From the NCBI RefSeq assembly GCF_005893125.1, contig NZ_VCJS01000089.1, positions 1-49,318 on the forward strand: a stretch of 49,318 nt of DNA, given 5' to 3'. The DNA comes from Nonomuraea basaltis. GTDB taxonomy: Bacteria > Actinomycetota > Actinomycetes > Streptosporangiales > Streptosporangiaceae. The notes below the pieces were generated by a model that did not search any database, was not told the origin of the DNA, and saw only the letters and a program-made list of their open reading frames with translations. Below, piece after piece: positions 7,721 to 16,680 of the stretch (position 1 is the first letter of the stretch; each line of letters starts with the position of its first letter). Position numbers and translations under genes: made by a program.

Positions 7721-8788
7721 TTACTGACGGCGCTTCTTTCGCACCTGCCGGACGATGGCGGCGGTGCCGATGACGGCGACGGTGGCGCCGGCCGCGGTGA
7801 GCGTGGCCTCCTTGACGGGCAGCCGCCTGCCGACCACGGTCGTCCTGTTCTCGCGCAGCTCCAGGAGCTGCTCGAACGCGGCCTCGTTGGTCCACGAGGG
7901 CTTCCACCCCGCCTCGCGCAGCCCCGCGCAGTCCACGACCCACGGGTAGACGACGTAGTGCAGGTCGGTCGCTGGCGCCGGGGTGATGCCGAGCCGGTGG
8001 AGCCGCTGCGCCGTGCCGAACGTCAGCCCCGCGGGCAGCTCGAACCCGCGGATGCCGGACAGCTCCTCGACCTGCTCCTGCTCCAGCCATCCGTCGGAGC
8101 CGACCGCCACCACGCCGGTGATGACGCCGCGCGCGGCCAGCTCCAGCGCCGAGACCAGGTCGTCGACGTGGCAGAACTGCCAGTGCGGGCGGCAGCCCTT
8201 GACGGTCAGGAGCCTGGGCGACTCGAAGTGGCGGGTGATCACCGTGTCGACGCCCGGGCCGACGACCGCGGCCGGGCGCAGCACGGTCAGCTCGAGGCCG
8301 GGGTGGCTGCGCAGCGACCGGCGTACGAGGGACTCGATCTCCAGGTAGTCGCCGACCACGCCGGTGTCGGGCTCGGCCGCGACCGGGGCGTCCTCGGGCA
8401 GGGGCACCTCGTTGTCGGGCGCGGCGCCGTAGACCATGGCGCTCGTGACCAGCACCACCCGCCGCACGCGCGCCGCGGCGCAGGCCGTCAGCACCGTCTG
8501 CGCGGCCCGCAGGTTGTACGCCCGCCGCTCCCCGGGATCGGAGTGGAGGGCATAGTCACCGGCCAGATGGACCAGCACGTCGATGTCCGCGATGCGGTTC
8601 GCCAAGAGCGGATCTCGTACGTCGATCACTCTCCACGTGGCTTCCTGGACGTCGCCGCGCTGCTCGTCAATGGCCACCACCCTGCGGAAATCCGCGGAGG
8701 ATACGAGCCTTGCGAGCAGCTCGCGGCCTATGCCGGAGGCCGCGCCCGTGACGGCGACGACGGGTTGGCGCGGGCGTTTCGAGGTAGG
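7721..8788 (-). CDS. NAD-dependent epimerase/dehydratase (extended SDR)
   Basis: The protein is about 355 aa. The Rossmann motif TGAASGIGRELLARL starts near residue 14. VDVLVHLAGDYAL follows near 70, and a substrate-contacting region GDYLEIESLVRRS near 150 stands where a Tyr-xxx-Lys is usual. The sequence GDY-LEIE keeps the Tyr but not a clear YxxxK, so catalysis is uncertain. The last ~30 residues are hydrophobic and then basic (ATVAVIGTAAIVRQVRKKRRQ), which suggests a membrane-bound C-terminus. GTG 8788 has AGGA close upstream; GTG 8809 would add seven residues. It heads a run with moaE and the PDZ protease, and is divergent from the DUF2342 gene across 85 bp. Confidence 0.85.
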   Translation of the reverse strand, partial: PTSKRPRQPVVAVTGAASGIGRELLARLVSSADFRRVVAIDEQRGDVQEATWRVIDVRDPLLANRIADIDVLVHLAGDYALHSDPGERRAYNLRAAQTVLTACAAARVRRVVLVTSAMVYGAAPDNEVPLPEDAPVAAEPDTGVVGDYLEIESLVRRSLRSHPGLELTVLRPAAVVGPGVDTVITRHFESPRLLTVKGCRPHWQFCHVDDLVSALELAARGVITGVVAVGSDGWLEQEQVEELSGIRGFELPAGLTFGTAQRLHRLGITPAPATDLHYVVYPWVVDCAGLREAGWKPSWTNEAAFEQLLELRENRTTVVGRRLPVKEATLTAAGATVAVIGTAAIVRQVRKKRRQ

Positions 8789-8873
8789 CACCAGGTCCTC
8801 ACTTTGCACTGATCCGCCGTAGGACGACTAACGTGGCGGATGTGGACTCCTCCATCCTGCACGAGGTAGAGCG

Positions 8874-10133
8874 GTGACTGACCTGCCAGGTCGCGAAAAC
8901 GACCCTAACGAGAACCCGTTCGCCATGTTCGGCAACCCTGAGCAGATGGCTCAGGCGATGCGCCAGTTCGCCGACATGCTGTCGGCACCCCAGGGCTCAG
9001 GCCCTGTCAACTGGGACATGGCGAAGAACATCGCCCGGCACGCCGTGGTCGCCGAGGGTGACCCGAGCGTCATGGAAGGCGAGCGCCGTCAGATCGTAGA
9101 GGCGCTGAGCCTGGCCGACCTGTGGCTGAACGAGGCGACCGCGCTGCCGAGCGGCGTGGCGAGCCCGCAGGCCTGGAGCCGGTCCGAATGGATCGAGAAC
9201 ACCGTCCCGATCTGGCGCAAACTTTGCGAGCCGATCGCCGAGCGCATGGTCGAGACCATGGGCGGCGCTCTCGGCGGCTCGGGCCTGCCGCCCGAGGCCC
9301 AGCAGATGGCCGGCCCCCTCATGGGCATGCTCAAGCAGATGGGCGGCATGATGGTCGGCCAGCAGATCGGGCAGGCGATCGGCTCGCTCGCCCGCGAGGT
9401 GGTCGGCACGACCGACATCGGCCTGCCGCTGTCCGACACGGCCGCGCTGCTGCCCGGTGGCATCGCCTCCTTCAGCGAGGGCCTGGAGATGCCGGCTGAG
9501 GAGATCAGGATCTACCTGGCGCTGCGCGAGGCCGCGCACCACCGGCTGTTCCAGCACGTGCCGTGGCTGCGCTCGCACCTGCTCGGCGCGGTCGAGGAAT
9601 ACGCCAAGGGCATCACGGTCGACACCTCGGCGCTCGAAGAGCAGATCCGGGGCCTCGACATCAACAACCCCGAGGCGATCCAGGAGGCGCTGAGCGGGGG
9701 AAACCTGCTCAAGCCCGAGGAGACCGAGCGGCAGAAGGCCGCGCTGGCGCGGCTGGAGACGATGCTCGCTCTGGTCGAGGGCTGGGTCGCCACGGTGGTC
9801 GACCGGACCGCCGAGGGCAAGCTGCCCTCCGCCGTCTCCCTGGCCGAGACCGTACGCCGGCGCCGGGCCACGGGCGGTCCCGCCGAGCTGACGTTCGGCA
9901 CACTGGTGGGGCTGGAGCTGCGGCCCCGGCGGCTGCGCGAGGCGGCGGCGCTGTGGCGGGCGCTGGAGACCGAGCGCGGTGTCGACGGCCGGGACGCGCT
10001 GTGGGGTCATCCCGACCTCATGCCGACGGCCGACGATCTCGACGACCCCGACGTGTTCGTCCGCGGCGAGGCCGCCTGGGACATCTCCGAGCTGGAGCGC
10101 AAGCCGGACGACGACGAGGGCGACAAGAGTTGA
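8874..10133 (+). CDS. DUF2342 (zinc-dependent metalloprotease-like) protein
   Basis: The protein has 419 aa, the length expected for the TIGR03624-type DUF2342 group. Family marks are ENPFAMFGNPEQMAQAM near the start, a Met/Gly-rich stretch MGGMMVGQQIGQAIGSLAR around residue 160, LREAAHHRLFQHVPWL around 215, and a C-terminal block EGWVATVVDRTA followed by RRRRATGGPAELTFGTLVGLELRPR. The family is called a metalloprotease by fold. No HExxH is present; the corresponding helix reads EGWVATVVD, so activity is doubtful. GTG 8874 follows GAGGTAGAGCG. The stop overlaps the start of the NUDIX gene by 4 nt, so the two are translationally coupled. The mycobacterial neighbour Rv3195 is the same family. 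Confidence 0.88.
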   Translation: MTDLPGRENDPNENPFAMFGNPEQMAQAMRQFADMLSAPQGSGPVNWDMAKNIARHAVVAEGDPSVMEGERRQIVEALSLADLWLNEATALPSGVASPQAWSRSEWIENTVPIWRKLCEPIAERMVETMGGALGGSGLPPEAQQMAGPLMGMLKQMGGMMVGQQIGQAIGSLAREVVGTTDIGLPLSDTAALLPGGIASFSEGLEMPAEEIRIYLALREAAHHRLFQHVPWLRSHLLGAVEEYAKGITVDTSALEEQIRGLDINNPEAIQEALSGGNLLKPEETERQKAALARLETMLALVEGWVATVVDRTAEGKLPSAVSLAETVRRRRATGGPAELTFGTLVGLELRPRRLREAAALWRALETERGVDGRDALWGHPDLMPTADDLDDPDVFVRGEAAWDISELERKPDDDEGDKS

Positions 10134-10690
10134 GCCTGCACCGCGACGCGGTGGCGGTGCTGTCCGCCTGGAGCGCGCCCACGCCCGGGGAAGAGGCACT
10201 GCGCACGGAGTTCCTCGATCACCTGCGCACGCACGACGACGCAATGCTGCGCGAGTGCGTGCCGGGGCACCTGACGGCGACGACGGCGGTGCTGTCGCAC
10301 GACGGCTCGCAGGTGCTGCTCACGCTGCATCCGAAGGCCGGGATGTGGCTGCCGATGGGCGGGCACTGCGAGGTCTCCGACGCCTCGCTCGCCGACGCCG
10401 CGCTGCGAGAGGCCTGGGAGGAGTCGGGCATCTCCGGACTCGAGCTGCTGCCCGGGCCGCTGGCGCTCGACAAACACGTCGTGTGGTGCCATCCGCCGAT
10501 CAGCTGGCACCTCGACATCGAGTACGCGGCCGTGGCCGCTCCCGGCGCCGAGGCGGTGATCAGCGAGGAGTCGCTGGACCTGCGCTGGTTCCCCGTCGAC
10601 GAGATCCCCGAGCTGTCCGACGACGCGACGCGGCGACTGGCCGCACGTGGACGGGCCGCGCTTGGCTCCGGCTCACGCGCGGTTGGCTAG
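10130..10690 (+). CDS. NUDIX hydrolase
   Basis: The protein has 186 aa and starts at a TTG that overlaps the preceding stop (TTGA), with GAGGGCGAC upstream as ribosome site. The Nudix box spans about residues 79-102: MGGHCEVSDASLADAALREAWEESGI. Its core REAWEESGI is intact, but the upstream Glu of the classical Gx5E is not in register, as often seen in this actinobacterial subgroup. The fold continues with LRWFPVDEIPEL near the C-terminus. It presumably cleaves a nucleoside-diphosphate-linked substrate, which the sequence does not reveal. It is coupled to the DUF2342 gene and followed after 31 nt by the EEP hydrolase gene. Confidence 0.88.
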   Translation: MSLHRDAVAVLSAWSAPTPGEEALRTEFLDHLRTHDDAMLRECVPGHLTATTAVLSHDGSQVLLTLHPKAGMWLPMGGHCEVSDASLADAALREAWEESGISGLELLPGPLALDKHVVWCHPPISWHLDIEYAAVAAPGAEAVISEESLDLRWFPVDEIPELSDDATRRLAARGRAALGSGSRAVG

Positions 10691-10721
10691 AGTCCCTTGC
10701 GTCGTTCCGGAAGGGGGATAG

Positions 10722-11717
10722 GTGGATGCTGCGGCTGAGTCGCCCGTCGGCGGCACGATCGTGACGCCCGTTCGCAGCCGCCGGAGGTTCACCGGCTCGG
10801 CGTTGACGTGGCTGGCCGTGACCCCGTTCGCGGCGTGGGCCGTCGCCAGGGTGGCCGGGCTGGAGCGGGGATCGCTGCCCACACAGCTCATGACCGCGAC
10901 GCCGTACGCGGCGGCCGGCTCGCTGGTTCCGCTTCTGGTCGCCGCGCTCGGACGCAAGCGCGCCGCGACGGCCGTCGCGCTGCTCACCACGACCGCGCTG
11001 GGCTTCAGCGTGCTGCCCAGGGCGCTGGGCACGGCCGAGGCCACATCGGGCAGGCAGCTCAAGGTCATGACGATCAACATGCTGTTCGGCCGGGCCGACA
11101 TTGAGACGATCATGACGCTCGTCCGCGAGTTCGACCCCGACGTGCTGAGCACTCAGGAGCTGACGCCAGGAGCGGTGTCCGACCTCGACGCGGCCGGGCT
11201 CAAAGAGCTGATGCCCCATCGCGTGCTGGAGGACGAGTGGAGCGCCGGCGGGAGTGGGCTCTACTCCAAGCACGAGATGCGGGAGCTTCCGAACCTGGTT
11301 CCGTCCGTCGGGCACAAGATGCCCGCCGCGGTGGTCTCGCTGCCGGGCGGGAGCCCGATCGAGATCGTCGACGTGCATCCCTTCCCGCCGCTTGGCCCGA
11401 ACGTCGCCGACTGGAACGCGGCGCTGGCGGCCTTGCCGTCCGCCTCCCCCGGCCGGGTGCGGATCCTGGCGGGCGACTTCAACGCCTCCCTCGACCACGC
11501 CGCCCTCCGCAAGCTGCTGTCCCGGGGCTACAAGGACGCGGCCGGCCAAGTGGGGGCCGGACTGATCCCGACATGGCCGGCGAACAAACGGGTGCCGCCG
11601 ATCATCACGATCGACCACGTGCTGGTGGACCAGCGGGTGGGCGTGCGGGAGGTCAGCGTGCGCGACGTGCCGGGGACCGACCATCGCGCCGTGCTGGCCG
11701 AGCTCACCGTGCCCTGA
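10722..11717 (+). CDS. Membrane-anchored endonuclease/exonuclease/phosphatase family protein
   Basis: The protein has 331 aa and a GTG start with AGGGGG 6 nt upstream. Three hydrophobic helices occupy about residues 26-45, 58-75 and 82-100. They are followed by an EEP domain from about 107 to the end: KVMTINMLFGRAD, DVLSTQELTP (metal-binding Glu), LAGDFNASLDH (Asp-x-Asn) and GTDHRAVLAEL (catalytic Asp-His). All the key residues of the fold are present, so it should be an active phosphodiesterase or phosphatase working outside or at the membrane. The substrate (lipid, nucleic acid or nucleotide) is not deducible. Its 3' end overlaps the convergent gene at 11704 by 14 nt. Confidence 0.88.
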   Translation: MDAAAESPVGGTIVTPVRSRRRFTGSALTWLAVTPFAAWAVARVAGLERGSLPTQLMTATPYAAAGSLVPLLVAALGRKRAATAVALLTTTALGFSVLPRALGTAEATSGRQLKVMTINMLFGRADIETIMTLVREFDPDVLSTQELTPGAVSDLDAAGLKELMPHRVLEDEWSAGGSGLYSKHEMRELPNLVPSVGHKMPAAVVSLPGGSPIEIVDVHPFPPLGPNVADWNAALAALPSASPGRVRILAGDFNASLDHAALRKLLSRGYKDAAGQVGAGLIPTWPANKRVPPIITIDHVLVDQRVGVREVSVRDVPGTDHRAVLAELTVP

Positions 11718-12288
11718 TCAGTGCCCTGGTGTTGTCCCAGCCCTCGAGGCCGGGGTCCAGGCGGCCGACGTCGTCGCGCGTGCGCAGGCGGTGCCAGCCC
11801 GGGGTGGTGGCGACCCTTCTTGAGCCGGGGGCCTGGGCGCGTAGCGTGGTCACCACGTTCTCGTCGTCCAGGTCGGGGTCGGCCCAGGCGGGCGCGGGGA
11901 GCGCGCAGGCCATGGCCACGGCGCCGCCGTTCTCGGCCGGGCAGATGGCGATCTCGGCCCTGCCCAGCTCTCTGAACAGCTTGCCGACGAGCAGGGGCGG
12001 CATGTCGGGGGCGTCGCCGCTGATCACGGCGGCCTGATCGGCTTTGAGCCGCCCGAGCACGGCTTTCAGTGGTTCGTCGTCCTGGATGGTGATCACCTCG
12101 GTGCCGGGCCAGACGATCTCGTCCAGGCCGGGCACGCTGGTGATCAGGACCGGGGTGACGAGGTCGAGCCCCGCGACCATCTCGTAGGTGTCCTCGGCCA
12201 CCGCCTCGAGGAACTCTCTCGGGTCGACGCCCGACGGCGCGGCCTGCGCCATGTGCCGGCGTACGAGAACCGCGGCGATGCGCGTCAA
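11704..12288 (-). CDS. GT-A fold nucleotidyl/glycosyltransferase-like protein (DUF2064-like)
   Basis: The protein is about 194 aa. The pattern DPREFLEAVAEDTYEMV, a central AAVISGDAPDMPPLLVGKL and IAICPAENGGAVAMA resembles the DUF2064/MobA/CofC type of GT-A fold, in which an Asp in the GD(A/S)P motif and the PAxxGG loop form the active site. The first nucleotide-binding loop (LAGGxxxRMG) is missing or replaced by a short N-terminus, so catalysis is uncertain. The start is ambiguous. TTG 12288 and GTG 12291 both overlap the stop of the DUF45 gene, which carries GGAGGAG just before; ATG 12253 is a downstream option. The gene is coupled to the DUF45 gene. Confidence 0.7.
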   Translation of the reverse strand: MTRIAAVLVRRHMAQAAPSGVDPREFLEAVAEDTYEMVAGLDLVTPVLITSVPGLDEIVWPGTEVITIQDDEPLKAVLGRLKADQAAVISGDAPDMPPLLVGKLFRELGRAEIAICPAENGGAVAMACALPAPAWADPDLDDENVVTTLRAQAPGSRRVATTPGWHRLRTRDDVGRLDPGLEGWDNTRALIRAR

Positions 12289-12800
12289 CACTCCTCCGGT
12301 GCCGTGTGGGCCGCGGCGGAGAAGCCCTCCAGGAACCCGCGTGCCCGCTCCGACTTGGGATACTGTTCTACCAGCGCCCAGAACTTGGCGCCGTGGCTGG
12401 GCACGATCAGGTGCACGAGCTCGTGGATGATCACGTAGTTGATGACCCACTCGGGCAGGCCCTTGAGCCGGGTGGAGATCCTTATCGTGCTGTTCTCCGG
12501 AGTGCACGAGCCCCAGCGGTGCTGCTGGTTGTCGACCCATCGCACGCTCACGGGCTGGGGCTTGCCGCCGAGATATTTGGCCGACAGCTCCTTGGCCCGC
12601 TCGAGCAGGGCTTCGTCGGTGGGCCTTCGCCGGCTTTCCTTCGCGGCCAGCCGATCCAGCATCCGGCTCACCCATTCATCCGCGTCTTCGCCGCTCAGCC
12701 AGGCGGGCAGGAGCACGATCGTCTTGTCGCCGTCGCGGTAGGCGGAGACCGTACGCCGGCGACGAGAACTGCGACGAACCTCGACTGTCTCGGGGGGCAC
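12285..12800 (-). CDS. DUF45/M48-like zinc metallopeptidase (YgjP type)
   Basis: The protein has 171 aa. It carries the full family signature: WVDNQQHRWGSCTPENSTIRIS around residue 90, then VINYVIIHELVHLIVPSHGAKFW around residue 120. The HELVH zinc site and the third ligand His in SHGAKFW are intact, giving the gluzincin fold related to SprT/WSS1-like peptidases. It has no signal peptide, so it is cytoplasmic. Substrates of the actinobacterial proteins are not known to me. ATG 12800 is the first Met and no alternative is better. It follows the enoyl-CoA hydratase gene on the same strand and overlaps the next gene by 4 nt. Confidence 0.9.
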   Translation of the reverse strand: MPPETVEVRRSSRRRRTVSAYRDGDKTIVLLPAWLSGEDADEWVSRMLDRLAAKESRRRPTDEALLERAKELSAKYLGGKPQPVSVRWVDNQQHRWGSCTPENSTIRISTRLKGLPEWVINYVIIHELVHLIVPSHGAKFWALVEQYPKSERARGFLEGFSAAAHTAPEEC

Positions 12801-12867
12801 ATATGCACGTTAGCCGAGACTGGCGAAATTCCACAGAGGGTGGACGTTGTTTCTGCTGGTCAGATGA

Positions 12868-13650
12868 TTAAGAGCCGGTGAATTTGGGCATGCGCCTTTC
12901 CCGATGCGCGGCCAGACCCTCCAGCAGGTCGGACGAGGCCATGGTCACGGGTTGGGCCAAGGACTCCCACCTCAGCGCGGCCTCCAGGTCTTGATGATCT
13001 TGATTAAGGGCCACTTTGGTGAGCCTTGTGGCAATCGGGGCGTTTTGTGCGATCTTCCGGGCGATGGCTCGTACTTGCGAGAGTAGGTCATCGTTCGGGA
13101 AGGATTGATTTACCAGGCCTTTATCCGCAGCCTCCGTCCCCGACAGGGTGCGGCCGGTCAGGAGCATCTCCCTCGCCAGGCCAGTGCCCGCCCTCCTGGG
13201 GAGGAGGTACGTGGCCGCCATGCCCGGATGCAGGCCCAGCGACGTGAACGGGGCCAGGAGCCTGGCGTCGTCGGCGGCGTACACGAGGTCGCAGGCCAGC
13301 GCCACGCACAGGCCCGCCCCCACGGCCGGGCCGTTGACGGCGGCGATCGTGGGGATCTCGAGCTCAGTGATCATGAGCCAGGTGCGGTAGAAGGCGAGCA
13401 TGCGGTCGCGCAGTTGCGGCACGGCGTCCGTGCCGCGCTCGCCGATCCACGACAGGTCGCCGCCCGACGAGAACGCCGTGCCCGCTCCGGTGACGACGAC
13501 GCACCGGGCGTCACGGTCGGTGGCCAGGCCGGACATGATCTCGCGCCAGCCGGCCGTCATGGTGTCGGTCATGGCGTTGCGTCTGCCGGGGTGGTTGAGG
13601 GTGATGAGCACGACCCCGTCGTCTTCGCGATCAACCAAGAGCTCGTTCAT
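12868..13650 (-). CDS. Enoyl-CoA hydratase/isomerase family protein
   Basis: The protein has 260 aa, the standard crotonase length. The oxyanion-hole residues come from TAFSSGGDLSWIG (about residues 59-70) and VNGPAVGAGLCVALACD (about 103-120), both typical. NHPGRRNAMTDTM near residue 20 is the usual N-terminal block. In place of the two catalytic Glu of hydratases, the second position reads LGLHPGMAATYLLPRRAG, so Glu is not conserved and the reaction may be isomerisation or another crotonase chemistry. ATG 13650 is preceded by a weak GAG site. It heads a three-gene minus run with the DUF45 and GT-A-like genes. Confidence 0.9.
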   Translation of the reverse strand: MNELLVDREDDGVVLITLNHPGRRNAMTDTMTAGWREIMSGLATDRDARCVVVTGAGTAFSSGGDLSWIGERGTDAVPQLRDRMLAFYRTWLMITELEIPTIAAVNGPAVGAGLCVALACDLVYAADDARLLAPFTSLGLHPGMAATYLLPRRAGTGLAREMLLTGRTLSGTEAADKGLVNQSFPNDDLLSQVRAIARKIAQNAPIATRLTKVALNQDHQDLEAALRWESLAQPVTMASSDLLEGLAAHRERRMPKFTGS

Positions 13651-13806
13651 GCGGGCAGCGTACTCGGGCGGTCGCCGCTGATCACCGGCTCTCTGTCCAC
13701 GGGTCTCCTTGGGAGTCTGTCCACAGGGGCTTCCGGGAGGGTGGTTATCCACAGGCCGTACGGAACCGGCTCGGGATCTTGCTTCGGCGTGGAAACCTTT
13801 CCCGCC

Positions 13807-15162
13807 ATGAGGCCACGTGTGAAGCCCGCCCTCAGGCGCATCATCCGCGACGAGCAGACCCTCCAATACGGGGTGCATCCCCTGCGCGCCGTCATGTTGT
13901 CCGGCCTGGCCCGATCGGTCCGGCAGTGGATCGAGGGCCTCGACGGCACCCGGGATCTGGAGCGTGTCCTGGCCGAGGCGAACGCGGCGGGGCTCGACGA
14001 GTTCCGCGCGCGGTCCCTGCTCGACCAGCTCGCCGCGCAGGGCGCCATCCACGACGCCGCCACCAGCCCGGCGCCGCTTCGCGACCTCACGCTGGCCGAG
14101 CGGGATCGGCTGAGACCCGACCTCGACGCCCTCGATCTGTCCTCGACCGCGCCGGAGGGCGGGATCGGGCTCCTTGGGCGGCGGCGTGCGGCCCGGGTGC
14201 GGGTCTATGGGGCGGGACGGGTCGGGGCCCAGATCGTCGCTCTGCTCGCGGCCGCCGGGGTGGGGCACATCCGGGTGATCGACTCGGGTTCCGTGCGGGC
14301 GGGCGACATCACGCCCGGTGGGCTGACGTGGTCGGAGCTGGAGCTGACGCGCGAGGAGGGCGCGGTGGCCGTCGCCCGCAGGCTCGTGTCGGGTGGTCGC
14401 GCAGGCTCCGTGACCATGGACGCCGGCGTTCGGCCGGCAACCGATCGTGAACAGCCAGAAACGCAGCCGGCCGGCGGGCGGAGCGGCCTTGGGGGACGCC
14501 CGGCTGCCGACCGGAAACGCTCCGGAGAGCGGCAGGCCACCGACCAGGGATATCCCGCAGCTCAGACCACCGGCAGGCGGGCGGATGCTGACGTGCGGCC
14601 GCACGCCAGGAGGAGGGGCCGGCGCATCGATGGGCGGGAGCCGGTCAGGCCGGCGGTCGAGGTGCTGGCCGGGGGGACGCACTTGGGGGACAGGTCGGAT
14701 CGTCCCGATCTCGTCGTCCTCGCACCCGTCGGCCCGCTGAACGGTGTGCTGGTCAACGAGCTGACCAGCCTGGGCATCCCGCATCTGCTGGTGTCCGCCT
14801 TCGAGGGCCATGGGGCGGTCGGGCCGCTGGTCGTGCCGGGCGAGACGGCGTGCCTGCACTGCCTCGACCTGACCCGCCGCGACAACGACCCGGCGTGGCC
14901 TATCGTCACCGCCCGGCTGGGCGGCTATCCGCCGGGCGAGATCGCCTGCGACACGACGCTCGCCACACTGGTCGCAGCGGAGGCGACCGGACATGCGCTT
15001 GCTCATCTCGACGGCAAGGAGCCCACTGTGACCAACGGCACAATGGACGTTACGCCTGATTGGCGCTGGAAAAGGCGATCGTGGAGCGTGCACCCGCAAT
15101 GTCGTTGTATGCGAAACAATCCTTATTCGCTAAGAATGGTCATGTCGCCTAACCGCGACTGA
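13807..15162 (+). CDS. ThiF/E1-like protein related to TOMM leader-binding/cyclodehydratase proteins
   Basis: The protein has 451 aa. An N-terminal winged-helix-like region (about 1-110, LQYGVHPLRAVMLSGL) precedes an E1-like Rossmann motif RVYGAGRVGAQIVALLAAAGV near 140. Between about residues 210 and 285 comes a low-complexity Arg/Gln/Thr/Gly stretch. The E1 fold then resumes with LVVLAPVGPLNGVLVNEL and GVGPLVVPG-type sequence, CLHCLDLTRRDNDPAWP (CxxC) and a final HPQCRC, together a plausible zinc site. This matches proteins annotated as TOMM (azole RiPP) leader-peptide-binding partners. No YcaO protein, precursor peptide or dehydrogenase lies nearby, so a RiPP role is unsupported. ATG 13807 is the only good start, and the Shine-Dalgarno site is poor. 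Confidence 0.75.
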   Translation: MRPRVKPALRRIIRDEQTLQYGVHPLRAVMLSGLARSVRQWIEGLDGTRDLERVLAEANAAGLDEFRARSLLDQLAAQGAIHDAATSPAPLRDLTLAERDRLRPDLDALDLSSTAPEGGIGLLGRRRAARVRVYGAGRVGAQIVALLAAAGVGHIRVIDSGSVRAGDITPGGLTWSELELTREEGAVAVARRLVSGGRAGSVTMDAGVRPATDREQPETQPAGGRSGLGGRPAADRKRSGERQATDQGYPAAQTTGRRADADVRPHARRRGRRIDGREPVRPAVEVLAGGTHLGDRSDRPDLVVLAPVGPLNGVLVNELTSLGIPHLLVSAFEGHGAVGPLVVPGETACLHCLDLTRRDNDPAWPIVTARLGGYPPGEIACDTTLATLVAAEATGHALAHLDGKEPTVTNGTMDVTPDWRWKRRSWSVHPQCRCMRNNPYSLRMVMSPNRD

Positions 15163-15224
15163 CGTGCTCAGAGCCAACCACGAAGGGGGGAAGCGGGGTC
15201 TCTGCCGAGGTTCCGCGCATCAGT

Positions 15225-16559
15225 GTGAGCGATCTTCCGCGCCGTGCTGTCACGCGCTCCGCCAAGCTGGCCACCCTTCCTCTCGGCTTCGCCGGGCGCG
15301 CCGCCCTGGGGCTGGGCAAGCGCCTTGGCGGCAAGTCCGCCGAGATCGTGGCGCAGGAGGTCCAGCAGCGTACCGCCGAGCAGGTCTTCAAGGTGCTCGG
15401 TGAGCTCAAGGGCGGCGCGATGAAGCTCGGGCAGGCGCTGTCGATCTTCGAGGCGGCGCTTCCGCAGGAGATCGTCGGCCCCTACCGCGCCACGCTGACC
15501 AAGCTCCAGGACGCCGCTCCCCCGCTGCCCGTGTCCACCGTCCACAAGGTGCTCACGGAGCAGCTGGGCGACGACTGGCGGGACAACTTCCTCTCGTTCG
15601 ACGACCAGCCGACCGCCGCCGCCTCGATCGGCCAGGTCCACAAGGCCGTGTGGCACGACGGCCGGGAGGTGGCCGTCAAGATCCAGTACCCGGGGGCGGG
15701 CAAGGCCCTGCTCGGCGACTTCGCCCAGCTGGCCCGTCTGGGCAAGCTCTTCGGCGTGCTGCTGCCGGGGCTCGAGATGAAGGCCGTGCTGTCGGAGCTG
15801 CGCGAGCGGGTCGCGGAGGAGCTCGACTACCTTCGCGAGGCGGAGGCGCAGCACGCCTTCGCCCTCGAGTTCGACGGCGATCCCGACTTCCACGTCCCCG
15901 ATGTGGTGGCGGCCAACGAAATGGTGCTGGTCAGCGAGTGGATGGACGGCACCCCGCTGTCGCGCATCATCACCGAGGGCACTCAGGACGAACGCGACCG
16001 GGCGGGCCTGCTTTTCGTACGGCTCCTGTTCTGCTCGCCGGCGCGCGTCGGGTTACTGCACGCCGATCCCCATCCGGGCAACTTCCGCATGCTGGCCAAC
16101 GGCAAGCTCGGCGTACTGGACTTCGGTGCGGTCAACCGCATGCCGGACGGCTACCCCAGGGTCTTCGGGCAGCTGATGCGCATCTTCAACCACGGCGACA
16201 TGGAAACGGTCGTGATGGGCCTGCGCCAGGAGGGCTTCATCCGCCCGGACTTCGAGATCAATCCCGATGCGCTGCGCGCCTTCCTCGCGCCGTACGTGGA
16301 GCCGACGGCGGTGGAGGAGTTCTCGTTCAGCCGGGAGTGGCTCCAGGCCCAGGCGGCCAGTGTCACGGACCTCCGGCCTGGCAATGTGGTGCGGCAGCTC
16401 AACCTGCCGACGTCGTACGTGCTCATCCACCGGGTGCATGCGGCGGGCGTCGGCGTGCTCTGCCAGCTGGGCACCACGGCCCGCTTCCGCGACGAGGTGC
16501 TCCGCTGGGTCCCCGGCTTCGCCGACGACCCCGACGACGAGCCGTTGGCGATCGGGTAG
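15225..16559 (+). CDS. ABC1/UbiB-family atypical protein kinase
   Basis: The protein has 444 aa. It carries the KxGQ-type motif in GGAMKLGQALSIFEAALP (about residues 65-82), the Ala-rich nucleotide loop AAASIGQVHKA (about 128-138), the Lys in EVAVKIQYPG, the catalytic loop LLHADPHPGNF (about 277-287) and the metal-binding LDFGAVNRMP. All are diagnostic of the UbiB/ADCK family, which acts as an ATPase on lipid-linked metabolism in other bacteria. The role in actinobacteria is unknown, and the mycobacterial neighbour Rv3197 is the same family. GTG 15225 is chosen. Codon 277 is a TTA (16053-16055), rare in this genome type and read by the bldA tRNA in streptomycetes. Confidence 0.92.
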   Translation: MSDLPRRAVTRSAKLATLPLGFAGRAALGLGKRLGGKSAEIVAQEVQQRTAEQVFKVLGELKGGAMKLGQALSIFEAALPQEIVGPYRATLTKLQDAAPPLPVSTVHKVLTEQLGDDWRDNFLSFDDQPTAAASIGQVHKAVWHDGREVAVKIQYPGAGKALLGDFAQLARLGKLFGVLLPGLEMKAVLSELRERVAEELDYLREAEAQHAFALEFDGDPDFHVPDVVAANEMVLVSEWMDGTPLSRIITEGTQDERDRAGLLFVRLLFCSPARVGLLHADPHPGNFRMLANGKLGVLDFGAVNRMPDGYPRVFGQLMRIFNHGDMETVVMGLRQEGFIRPDFEINPDALRAFLAPYVEPTAVEEFSFSREWLQAQAASVTDLRPGNVVRQLNLPTSYVLIHRVHAAGVGVLCQLGTTARFRDEVLRWVPGFADDPDDEPLAIG

Positions 16560-16680
16560 CGCCGGCCCGGGCGTACCTGCCGAGCTTGCTGCCCTTCACT
16601 GCGCCACCGGTCCTTGAGCGGTCCCTTCGTTGAGCGCGCTATGCCACAGGAACCTCTCCGGCGGTCGTCGCAGGCAGTGG

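Noticed and set aside
12868..15099. The enoyl-CoA hydratase frame extended upstream to 743 codons
   Set aside because: The extension runs antisense through the ThiF-like gene and is shadow sequence; the crotonase N-terminus begins at 13650.
13807..15162. An azole RiPP (TOMM) biosynthetic cluster
   Set aside because: There is no YcaO protein, dehydrogenase, precursor peptide or transporter within reach.
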